In this document: in pieces, positions 46,103 to 62,600 of the stretch
How positions within the stretch are numbered: the first letter of the stretch is position 1
Layout of the letters: the number at the start of each line of letters is the position of its first letter
Origin: Lepiota brunneoincarnata
Lineage: Eukaryota > Basidiomycota > Agaricomycetes > Agaricales > Agaricaceae
DNA: 64,000 bases
Reading direction: 5' to 3'
Assembly: GCA_023014365.1 (NCBI GenBank)
Contig: JAEBUN010000004.1
Span: 1,240,001 to 1,304,000, forward strand
Notes under the pieces: generated by a model
The model's database searches: none
The model's input: only the letters and a program-made list of their open reading frames with translations
Told to the model about the DNA's origin: nothing
Position numbers and translations under genes: made by a program

Positions 46103-47713
46103 ATGTACGCCTCTCTCTCTTTGGGCCTGGCTCTTTTGCCCTTTGTTTCCGCTGTTGTCCATGATATCAAAGTCGGTGAAAATGGAGCATTGGCGTTTTC
46201 CCCCGAGGCTATTGTACGCTGTGTTATCGATATTGATTATCACTTGTTGCTCATTGCTTTTGGGGGGTAGGCTGCGCAACCCGGTGATCAAGTCGTGTTC
46301 CACTTCATGTCCAAAAATCATACTGTGACCCAGTCCTCCTTCCCCAGTCCTTGTGGGCTCAAGGATGGTGGGTTTGACTCTGGATTGTAAGCTTTGATTC
46401 TCCCCACACTCGCTCTCGCTATCGACTGCTGCTCATCTCTTCTTGTCCAGTAACCCCGTCCCTGCCAATCAGACAGATGGTTTCCCTACCCACACGATCA
46501 CCGTTCAGGACGTACGTACTACTACCTTGTCCACAAACGGCAATCAGCTTGGCTCAAGCCTCCTGCTTGTATAGACACAACCAATCTGGGTACACTGCAA
46601 ACAGAAAACCCCTGTTAACCACTGCGGAAAGGGAATGGTCTTCGCTGTCAACTGTGGTCTCGACGGTGCACCCAACTCTTTCACCAACTTCAAGAACTCT
46701 GCATTGGCCATTGGTGCTGCCGAAGCTAGCGCATCTCCTAGCCCATCGGCGGGTGGATATGGCGGCGGCGGATATGGCAGTGGATATAGCTCACCTGCCA
46801 ACGGTGCTGGTGGTGACCAGTGGACCACCGCTGCTTATGGCGACTATAGCATCCCCGCAGCTCCTCAGGTGACCCCTGTCACTCAGACCGTTACCCTTGG
46901 TGATCAGGTTTGGACGACAACATACGGCTCTTACCCTGGTTCCGCCGACCCCACTCCTGCTGCCGCTGAGGGCAACATTATTAGAGTCGTTGTTGGCGGG
47001 AGCACTACCGTCTTCGATCCTCCCAGCATTCAGGCCAAGCCCCGTGATGTCGTCGTCTTTGAGTTGTAAGCTTACCTCTTCGTACTTACTACTTTTACCC
47101 AAGCACTGACCGACCACACCTTTCCAGCCACCAGAAAAACCATTCCGTCACCCAATCCTCGTTCGCTGATCCTTGCCGTCGCCTCAATACGAATAATACG
47201 ACTGGATTCGACTCTGGCTTGTAAGTGAACTCTCTCTGTCCCACGGCACCCGCGATTGGCAGTTAATCAATCAATGATGAACACAGCATGCCCGTGTCCG
47301 CTGATGCCCCCTCTTTCCCAACTTGGAACTTCACTGTTGTTGACACTTCCCCTGTCTGGGCATACGTAAGCTGTTGCCCCCCCCCCTTTTGTTTCAGCCT
47401 AACCGTGTTTATTTTTGTAGTGCCGTCAGACCACCCCAATCAGCCACTGCGGTGCTGGTATGGTCTTGTGAGTTTATTTGCATAACTTGTATACGAACAC
47501 GCCTGATATATCTTTCCCAGTGCCATTAACGCTGTGGAGAGCAGCTCGAGGAACTTTACTGCGTTCCAAAATGTTGCCAAGGCTATCAATAACACTGCTG
47601 CTGCAGCTGAAGCCCCTCCACCAACTGACAGTGTCAGCGGTGCTGTCCCTGTCCGTCTTGGCGGTGCAACTGTCACCATTGCTGCCGTCGCGATCATTTC
47701 CTTCTTCCTCTGA
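46103..47713 (+). CDS. double-cupredoxin extracellular protein, probably GPI-anchored
   Basis: Exons 46103-46213, 46271-46386, 46451-46511, 46575-47065, 47128-47220, 47287-47365, 47421-47467 and 47521-47713 give 1191 nt, 396 aa. The signal peptide is MYASLSLGLALLPFVSAVVH. Two cupredoxin-like domains each show a His-Cys-His-Met ligand set. Domain 1 has KNHTVTQSSF, then WVHCKQKTPVNHCGKGMVF. Domain 2 has KNHSVTQSSF, then WAYCRQTTPISHCGAGMVF. A Gly/Tyr/Ser linker with ATYGSYPG-like segments joins them. The C-terminus is Ala-rich and ends in a hydrophobic stretch (VTIAAVAIISFFL), suited to a GPI anchor. The protein probably binds copper at the cell surface. Related proteins are often called extracellular serine-rich proteins. 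Electron-transfer or copper-buffering roles are possible. Confidence 0.88.
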
Positions 47714-48009
47714 GGCAACTTTTCCAGTACTTAGCATATCTTCTTACGATTTACTTGGGACTTCCTGGTCTAGATGACTTTGATATCATGATAATCAGCC
47801 CTGTTTTTATTGTTTCGTTTTACAAAGATCGATGTCGATCTAATGCTCGCCCGATTATACCTGGTATACTAGCTTAAATATACCTGGAGGTCAAGGCAGT
47901 TCCTCCGTTCTCATCGCAATCTGGCGCAGCAATAAAGTATCAAGATTATGCATCATTAGATACAGAAGAGGATCCGGATAGCAGCAAAGTGTCATCCTCA
48001 CTCATCCAC

Positions 48010-49781
48010 TCACCCGAGGGCTTCCTTGCCTCTTTTCTCCTTCTTCAGTCGCTTTTTCTCGCGAGGAACCTCGTCGGAATCTACTGCCTCCTGCTCTTCT
48101 GTCTTCTTTTCCTTTTTGTGCTTTTTCTTCTTTTCTGTACCCTCAGCCATCGTCGCTGCTCCAAGTAGCTCAGCATCAACTACTTCTGACTTCCTCTTCC
48201 TCTTCTTTTCCTTCTCCTTCTCCTTAGGTTCGCTTTCCCCTGCAGTTGGAGCAGCAGGAGATTTTAAAAGCACTTCTGCTGTAGCCTTCGCCGGTGCTGC
48301 TGTTTGTGATGTCGATGCCGTGGGCTGGGGTTGAGATCGCTCTTCACGGTTATAATCTACATAGCCCCGGCTCCATTCGGCGGGGGTTATGCCTTCAATC
48401 TTCTCTCCATGCTTCCCGAGCTTTCCCTCCTTGGTTAACCTTTTCTTCTGCAATGCCACAGGGCCAAGACCCCACCGTCTAGGGTAAGTATCCCGCTCCA
48501 TGATGCATCGTTTGACTTTGGCGACAACACCGTGGTCGCATGTAGCAAGTTCCACCGTTGACATCTGAGCAATAGCAAGGGCAATAGCCTCGCCTAGGAT
48601 GATAAGGTCAGTGTATTCCGAACCTGTAATCCAATCTTCACACCTTTTGTGGTCATCAGAACAACCTCCTCATTGAGAGAGATATCAGCCTCGTAACGTA
48701 GAAGGCCGGGAATCATGAGCTTGGCACCATAGCACACTGCATTCACGGCACTATCCTTGACAACGATGCGCTTATATCCAACGAGGAGAGATTCCAAAGG
48801 GCGGATAACCCTGCGAAGGTAGGATTCTAGGGAGAATGTGTCAAACCAAGGCGGAGGAGAGATCCATTTCGGCCAACTTACCATCACGCGTGTTGTCATA
48901 CAACCACTGAGCGTCCAAGACATCGTGCATGGTGACTATATCGTCGTTTTCGGACATGGCGCCACTTCTTACTCGCCGAAGCTCCTGCATGTGGCCCCCA
49001 ACACCCAAGAGAAGCCCCAGATGTACACACATAGTTCGAATATAGGTGCCAGCCTCACATGAAACCCAGAAAACCGCCAGGTTCCTCTTCTCATCGTATT
49101 CGAAGAGCTTGGATTCGTAAATAGTTCGAATCCGGAGTTGACGTTTAACAGCAGAAATGAGGGGAGGGCGCTGGAAGAGTGCGCCAGTAAGGGTTTGGAG
49201 GGCACGGGGCAGAGCAGTTGGATCGGGGAGAGGCGCATGAAGGCGTAGCACACAGACATACTCCTTTCCTGGGGAAAAGGACATGGTTTCAGTGAAGTCA
49301 AAATCCAACACAAAGATGAGCTTCGAACCTGCGCCTTGCTGCGACTTGACGAGTCGGGTCGCGCGATCGATACAGACGATCAAACAGCCTGTGACTTTTG
49401 GATCGAGAGTTCCACTATGGCCCGTCTTTTCAACCCTCAGGATCCGTCGCAGCCATGCAACAACTTCGTGCGAGGAAGGATTGGATGGTTTGTCAAGGTT
49501 GATAACACCTGCTCTAGTGGTGGATAGGTGAGTCAGAGGGTGTACACAGAGACACCGTATGCTACTCACTTGATATAACTCGTGATGTCGCGTTTCAAGG
49601 GACTGCAACCAGAAGGTATCGGAGTGAAATGGCTTGACCGCACGAGAAGTTTATCATAGTTTTTAAGGAGGAGAGGCCATTGAGAGGTATCAAGCTTTGG
49701 GGCTGTCTCCTCAGACTTGATAACGTAGTCGCCTTTGAGCTGGGCAGAGGCGACCTGCTCGCGAGATAAAGCGGGGGTCAT
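48010..49781 (-). CDS. CBF5: H/ACA RNP pseudouridine synthase Cbf5 (dyskerin)
   Basis: Exons 49781-49570, 49513-48882, 48826-48644 and 48593-48010 give 1611 nt, 536 aa. The dyskerin N-terminal domain reads [20 protein letters not shown], then [20 protein letters not shown]. The TruB catalytic block is [20 protein letters not shown], with the catalytic Asp in TLDP. The PUA domain reads [20 protein letters not shown], then [20 protein letters not shown] and [16 protein letters not shown]. The C-terminal tail is a long run of Lys/Glu repeats, as in fungal Cbf5. Cbf5 is the catalytic core of H/ACA snoRNPs in the nucleolus. It pseudouridylates rRNA and is needed for rRNA processing. The gene is divergent from RPL22, with 153 bp between the ATGs. 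Confidence 0.97.
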
Positions 49782-49934
49782 TTGCAGACACACCGTGACC
49801 GTTACCCGGACTCTTGTTTTCGGACTCCCGGCATGGGCCGTGATTGAACCTTATTTTATCACCTGTACAGTATCAACAGAAGCGGACACCCATCGCTTGA
49901 TCCCTCAAGGTCATCATCCTCAAGACTTTTCACA

Positions 49935-50541
49935 ATGGTCAGTTGCCCTCGCTATCGCTTTGCTGAGTTCCCTTCTCAGTAGGCTCACGCCTGGGTCTTT
50001 TCCCTCTCCCTCTTTCCAGCCCAAGGCCTCTGCCACCAAAGCCCCAACCGTCAAGCACAAGTTCGTCATCGACTATTCCAAACCGGCTGCCGATGGCGTC
50101 TTTGATGGTGCAGACTTTGAGAAATTTCTCCACGACCGCATAAAAGTTGAAGGCAAAGCTGGTCAACTTGGGGACAACATCAAACTTACGCGCGACGGTG
50201 CGTCACTGAATGCGACATATAGATACATCATTCATCCCATCCTCAGGCAACACCAAAATCACCGTGGCATCTAACATCCCTTTTTCAAAACGTTACCTCA
50301 AGTACCTCACCAAGAAGTTCTTGAAGAAGAACAGTCTTCGTGATTGGATTCGGTGAGATCTCCCTTTCGTCCATTGATATCTCTTTCGTTCTAATTGAGT
50401 TTTTTTATCTAGCGTTGTGGCATCTTCAAAGGACAACTACCAACTCCGCTTCTACAACATCGCGTAAGTGAAATACACTGGCCACAAGGGAATCTCTAAC
50501 GTTATATATGCAGTGGCGCTGGTGAGGATGAGGAGGAATAA
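49935..50541 (+). CDS. RPL22: 60S ribosomal protein L22 (eL22)
   Basis: Exons 49935-49937, 50020-50197, 50247-50352, 50413-50463 and 50514-50541 give 366 nt, 121 aa, the usual length for eL22. The first exon is the ATG alone, a layout often seen in fungal ribosomal protein genes. The protein shows [20 protein letters not shown], then [60 protein letters not shown] and the acidic end GAGEDEEE. All splices are in phase. It is a structural protein of the large ribosomal subunit near the polypeptide exit tunnel. It shares a compact promoter with CBF5. Confidence 0.97.
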
Positions 50542-50666
50542 TCGTAGTCGCAGTAGGAGCTATACGTTCCGGCTACTATATTCCGGCTAGCGTGCATCGC
50601 TGCTCGTAAATACGATGATGCTATTACTTGCAGCAAACATTACTCCAATCTATATCGCATTATCTA

Positions 50667-53600
50667 TTATACTCTTAGGTTAATTGACGCTGCATCATCC
50701 TCCCTCGGCTTCACTCTCCCTAGTACCAACATCCCGAGTTCTTTCCACCGAACCTGGGGTCCATCAAGTGACCGATTCCTGAATCGTTGTGCCAATATAT
50801 CGCCCATATGTGCTCGAAGGAACTTGAGGGCAATATTGGACTTGGGCGGGATGTTGAATCTGACCTTATTCCGGTCAATAGTGGCCATGTCAGCAATCAC
50901 CTATAAAATGGAATGGAGGTCAGGGATACTCCTCGTTGACTCAAAAAAGGATTGACACGCCTTGAACTCGCTGTCACCACACAGCAACAGCAGCGCTAGG
51001 TCATCAACAGGCCCTGTTTCCCAGGCGTAAAGCTTTTTAGAGTGCCTAATTTAATAAGTTAAAGAATTGCACCCAAAGCTTGCCCGGTCACGCGACATAC
51101 ATCAACGTGAAATACGCGAAATGGTTGCAGCCCATATCCGATAGTTTCCTGTTGAAATTGACGGACGATGGATGTAACCAGACCGCTTGATTGTTTGTAA
51201 TGGTTCGCAACTCTAGCTTGGTAGAATCGAAGGCAAGGACCTTCGGGTACAGACCTGCCACCAGGGCTGCGTTGACGATCGAAGGATTCGAGGAGTTAGC
51301 GTCAAGTTCTGCCGGGACCACGACAAATTTGGATTTTCCACGACTCCATCGTGCCCTTTCGTTTCAAGTATGAACTCAGCAGAGCGTATAATGTATGATC
51401 ATCTCACCTGTTCAGCTCCCGAACCACGGACCTTTCTACTTGAACGAATGACGAATCAACCAGGTATCTGTTGGCTATTAATATCGGCATTCACAATTGG
51501 TGGCACATATACCCAAGAAATTGTTGGCGGAGCTCTTCGATTTGTTGCATATTCTGGTCGTGTTCAGCTAACGGTCGCAAAGCAGTTTCGGGTTCACCTC
51601 ACCTGATAACTGAGATAATTGGTGCGACAGAATTTGTGCACAAATCCGTGATTGGCAGACGCCTTGCGCCAGCTATCAAATGCGCTGTGAATTGTTAAGA
51701 AGTCAGAGTTTTCTAGAGGGTGAATGAGTAGATGTTTGGAACAAGATTGGAAATGAGAGCGAACCCGTTCGGAAGGATGCTTTTGCGCGCTCAGCTTCCG
51801 CTTCTAGACCGAAAGGTGTCACAAACGGTGACTTGGAATTTAGAGCAGCAGCAATCGTTAAAGCGGGATCCAGGCAACGGAAGAGTGTCGCAATTAATAG
51901 GAACTTTCCAATATGAACGTCAGTAGGTAGTTTGCTCAACAGTCGTCCCATTGGGGTAATTTCTTCAGTGGGTGTGAGGGCCCTAGCCTGCACCAGTCGT
52001 CAAATAGATGTGTTTCAATAATACTACGAAGGACGGACCTCAACAAGCGTTGCTATCGCCCGCTGCACGTTAACCGCAACTGGGGGGTCCAACGCTCGAG
52101 ATAGCACGTCCTCGATCGAGGAACCCAGATTAATGCGCATAATTTTAATCCTCAGCGCCAAATCTGAGAGACTCAGTCGCACCATTTCTGGGAGGGGGTT
52201 ATCGGCCATCTAAGCTAACACTCAGAACCGTTATTATCGAAATTAGTCGGGTATGGTCATTTACCTGGTTATCATGCCTAACTTTGGTGAAGAGATGGAA
52301 GCACAACCCTTGTTGGACACGACCAGCGCGACCCCTACGTTGAGCAGCGTTGCTCTTGGCAATAAATGTTTCAACTAAACGGCTGATCTGCCTTTTCTCG
52401 TCAAACCTGGATGGTATGGTGAGCACCAGAGACTGGTCTCTCAGGAGGAAGACACCGACCTCATTTCCCGATGCTTCCCAGTGTCGATGACACATGTAAT
52501 ATCCGGGATGGTGATACCCGTTTCTGCAATATTTGTCGCTGCGAAACAATCAGCGTAAGGGCTATGCTACAATAAGGAAAACCTGCCTATCACAATTTTC
52601 CTGGCTCCTGGAGGTGGTATTTCAAAGACTGAGCTCTGATTTTCGCTGGACAATGTTGAATGTAAAGGATATATCCTGAACAACTCATCAGCTCCGAAAC
52701 GTGGATGATCGTTCAGCATATCGTTGAGTCTGCGAATCTCTCCAAGCCCGGGTACGAAAATAAGAATTGCGGCCGAGTAAGACTGGTAACTCGGATCCTC
52801 AAAACATAGTTTCTCTAAAAGGCGGAGGACGAGTTCGTGCGGTATCAGCCTCTCGTCGAACAGATTAAGTGTTGCAACCGTCTCCGGAGAGTATCGTTTC
52901 TCTAGTTTGATATCCCTTGCATTGTCTTCAACGTCATCATCATCCACCGCTGCAATCTCCTCGGACCAGTCATATTGGTTTTTTCCGCGGTAGAACTTGT
53001 CATGCACTAGATGATCAATGAGAAAGTTTCACACTGCCTGGATTTCTACGACTTACGGCGGCGAGCATAAGGGGAGCTTTCCGTAATGGACCAGTTTGTA
53101 TACTCTACTGCATCTTCCAAGTAGCAGACATCCACAGGGAACGTGCGGCCAGGCACATGTAGGGTGGGACAACCACCAAAGTACTGTGAGATTTTTTCTG
53201 CTTCGATAGTAGCAGACATGAGAATGACCCTAGTAGGATGTTCTCGATAAGAGGATAGGGGAGATTTAAACTATGCTACTGACTTGAGGTCTGAGCGTTG
53301 CTCGAGCAGGGTTTTCAGGATAATGAGAAGAAAGTCTGACTCGATCGTGCGTTCGTGGACCTGAAAATTGGGATGTGAGGCTAGATGGGCGGCAGACTGG
53401 CTGTTGGTTACCTCATCGATAATTATATGCTGCAACCCAAATGTTCCATGAGGGCGATGTTGCTGACAGGGAGCTACTTACAGTGAACTCATCAAAGCCT
53501 GTCCCTTCCCCTCCTTGACCAGTCCGACCTTCCAACATGCGAAGCGCAATACCATTGGTCACGTATGCCAATCTGGTATTTCGAGTGACGTTACTCTCCA

Positions 53601-56267
53601 GCCTGATGGCGTAGCCGACAAGTGAGTTGAGGGTTCCGACAGCGTTTGGAGGTTCCCCGAGTTCCCGAGATACACCTTTGTTCCTTGTGGTAAGGCGTTG
53701 GAGAATGATCTTTGTAGGACTCACGCTGAGCGAGGGATATTGCGGATATTCGGCGTGGTTCAGTACAATAAATCCGGCATGGCTTTCCTTTTGATAGCTG
53801 GTCCTCAAGAATGAAGTTCGGCACCTGTGTCGATTTTCCGCTAACAGTTGGAAATGAGAAAGGCGACTTGCAAAGCGTATGCCGTTGCTTACCATCCGGT
53901 TTCGCCACTGAGCACCAATATCTGGCTGCACTCAAGCATCTTGATTATGCGATCTCGGTACTGAGCAATAGGGAGGTTTCGTCGCTGAACCTGGGTATAC
54001 TAAAGTTGATAAAATTTCACGTGCAGAAGAGTGATAAGGGACGAACAAGCATTTCTTGATAGCTTGGGTTTGCTTGCAGCATTTGGTAAGTCGAGATTAG
54101 TTGTTGAGGAGTGGCATCCGCGTTTCTCGACTGCAAATTGACAGAGACCACATCCCTCTTGTCTGTATTTGCCCTACTATACCTTTCATTAGCCTATAAA
54201 ACTGTTTATGAGTCCGTATCTGTTGCATAGAATCTGGAGGACCTTGCTGTTTGAGTCTATCTTTGACTCGACGATCGAACACAGTTTAGCCCAGGCTTGA
54301 CGATTGATAGAATCTTCTCGGGACTTCCTGGCCTCTTCCAATCCATCCCATAAATCACGGAAGGTTGGTGGAAGAAGTCTAAAGAACGTAAGGTTGCTCG
54401 TGCCGCCGGGGCCGCTTGCGAACCCCTCAGTTGGTGGAAAGCTTAGAGCATGTAATGCAGTCAATGCAATGTAGTGCTCAGCCTGGACTTGATCAACACA
54501 GGCCACATCGACCATTGACCATTCGTCGGACTTCTTTCCCTCCCATCGGATCCGGACAGATGCCCTTTTCGTGCGACTGAGTCCTGATATTAAATTGTAA
54601 GTTATTACCGCATAACGGTCTGCCCTTGCGACGGCTTCCTTCAGAAGAACCTTCGGCGTACGTCCAGCCCAATGTTTCGGCGGTGCCATATCCTTCAGTG
54701 TGATGACAACCCCGTCTGGGCTCGTCTCTAAGGGTGCTTCTTCGAGTAGCTCAAAGAGGCCTCCAGACCCATCACTAGCGACGTCGTCAAAAATATCAGA
54801 GCTAGAAGAGCTTATGGGGGTCGGTACTGAGGTGATTTGTATACCCGGAGGCGTTTTCTTTGCCGTTTGCAATTGCACCGGGTCTGCTGGTGGAGAGGGA
54901 GAGGGTACGGGGCGTCGCAACCTCTCGAGCAGAACTTTGCTTCGTTCTTTCTGATATAGTTGTACTGCTGCCCGTTCGTCGAAAAGGAGATCCTTCTCAA
55001 GGTCTGCAAGCTGGGAGCGGGCCACTTCGACCTGACTGTTGGTGTATTTTGCCCGATTGCCTAGCATAAGCTCATATTCAATCTTGAGGCGAACGTATTG
55101 GACAGTGGGGTCGTCACAATCAGAATCCTCATCGCATTGAGAACTTCCGCTAGTGCTGATAGTGCTTTTGGAGTTCGGTGGTGGAACGTCTGCAGCGGAG
55201 GCTGGATGTTCGAAATGCGAGGTCGGGGAGAGATTCTTAGTCGGCAAGAATAGAGGTGCGTTGGCATCGAGTTTCGAGGTCGGATCTGTTTTGACCTTCG
55301 GAGTTGGGTTGTTGGAAGCCAGAAATTGGGTAGGTGTGCGGGGTGCTTCTGGTAATTGAGATGAGTTCTTGACCGGTGTTCGTGGTGTTCTTGCTTCAGG
55401 TACTTGTGGGTCGCCTAATTCTCGGCGTCAGTGCTTGTAAGAGCGTAATGAATGGACGCTTGCCATTGACAGAGAGTTCATTTTCGGAGCAGAAGGTAAA
55501 TAACTGCAGGCATTGGTCAACGCGGACTTCGGGGCTGGAACCAGGGTCGCTTACCCAGTCATAAGCCTCTTCTATATCGACGCCATTGATAGCACGCAAA
55601 CAATCTCCTACTCGTTTCTCCGAGAATCCTAATCTTCGGAGTACTCCATAAGTGATTGCCAGACGAGAGAGAGCTTTGTCTTCCGGTTCATCCAGTGTCT
55701 TCCCTTCTGTCAGAGAGATAGAGCCATCGAGCAACTAACATCCGGAATCGACTCGTACCTCCGTGAAAAGACTCCTCCGCTAGTGCCAGAATATGGTCTC
55801 TGAGTAGGGGGTCCAATTCCAATCGAGGCAGGGTTCTGGAGAAACTCCGATCTGTTTCTATGATCTTTTGCTACCAATGAGTGGACCTGTGTTCTAAAAA
55901 GTTGAGGCATACTTTAATCGTTCTACAATCCAGTTTCGGTGCTCAGTGCGCACTGTCAAATAACGCTGGGAACGCACCTCATAATTTCTTTCTCTGTCTT
56001 CTCCTGGAGACGATCGACTAGATCCTGCAACGATTGTTCTCCAGCCTTTCCAGGATCAAATCCATCGGCCTGAGTAGCGTTTTGTTCCGCACGTATGTTT
56101 TCATTCTTTGCATTCTCTCCACTTAAAATGCCGTCCTGCGGTGTATTCGCCGGTCGGGCAGGTTCCGTCCCTTCGGCTTCTTCTGCTAGTGCAGCTTTCT
56201 TGGGAACAGATATGGTGGCGAATCCGCGAGCCACCGGTTTCAATTGCGTCTTCTTTTTTTTGGCCAT
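50667..56267 (-). CDS. DHX29: DEAH/DEVH-box RNA helicase DHX29
   Basis: The N-terminus [20 protein letters not shown] is typical of DHX29 and its yeast homolog YLR419w. A UBA-like segment ([20 protein letters not shown]) and a dsRBD-like region before the core follow. The helicase core has Walker [15 protein letters not shown] (split by an intron near 53890-53840), motif II DEVHER (split by an intron near 53410-53360), motif [17 protein letters not shown], motif [14 protein letters not shown], and HA2/ratchet and OB-fold regions. The C-terminus reads [23 protein letters not shown]29 binds the 40S subunit and promotes scanning through structured 5' UTRs in vertebrates. The fungal homolog is presumed to act in translation or ribosome biology. 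More than ten introns are present and only the outer limits are given. The start is the first ATG before the conserved leader. Confidence 0.92.
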
Positions 56268-56731
56268 TTTTTCAAGCAGTGGCAGATGAGAGGTAATGTA
56301 GTTCGATGGTCTACCAACGGGCGATTAACCAGGTGCGTCCGTTTTGAAACGTGACCGGGGTGATGGCGTGTCTTCGGTCTCTGGGGCGAGGTTGTCCGGT
56401 GTTCAGCAGTTCAATGGTGGGCGAATCTCGGGGGGCAGGGGGTCAAGGCGTCAGGGCGTCGACGTGGATTAACATGAAATAAGTAAAACATAAATTGGCG
56501 CGACATTGAGACTTTCGAGTCAGTTCTAAATTCATACATGATTAATCTTGGCAAGTGCGCCCCGTTTCCCACATAAAAGAACATTGCCATAAGTAAACTT
56601 GAGTTAAACTCGAAACGTATCGTATCTAGAAAACGATCCGCAATAAATATCCATAGACACCTATTATACAAATTTACTATAGAGATGATGGATCTACAAA
56701 AGCACTCGACAGCACTAAGCCTATCAAGTGT
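56268..56731. other. intergenic, no gene seen
   Basis: This region lies between the DHX29 ATG and the INO80 stop on the same strand. It contains the DHX29 promoter and the INO80 3' UTR. No reading frame or repeat is supported. Confidence 0.5.
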
Positions 56732-62287
<5,556 letters not shown>

Positions 62288-62600
62288 GGAGGGAGTGGCG
62301 GTCTAGAACAGAAGGGAGAGGGGCGGAGAAACCTCGTGGGATGCTGAGCGAGCCACGACAGCAGCGAGACAGGCGCCTCGACAAGAAGAGAACAGTGACT
62401 AAAATGGAAGGTGGGCTGGCGTTGAGTCTGGGATGTGAACAGGGACAGACGGGGAGGAGGTAGCGTGGGCAGAACGGGGGAGAGACTCAGCCAGGTAAGG
62501 GTGATGTGAGTGACTTGGTCAGGGTTATGGGAGGCGATACACTCGTACTTAGTTTTTAGTTCTCTGATAAAATATCTCGCACTCGGTACGTATATGTAAT
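62288..62600. other. intergenic, INO80 promoter region
   Basis: This 313-bp gap separates the INO80 start from the fumarase stop. It is G/A-rich on the + strand. No gene was seen. Confidence 0.5.
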
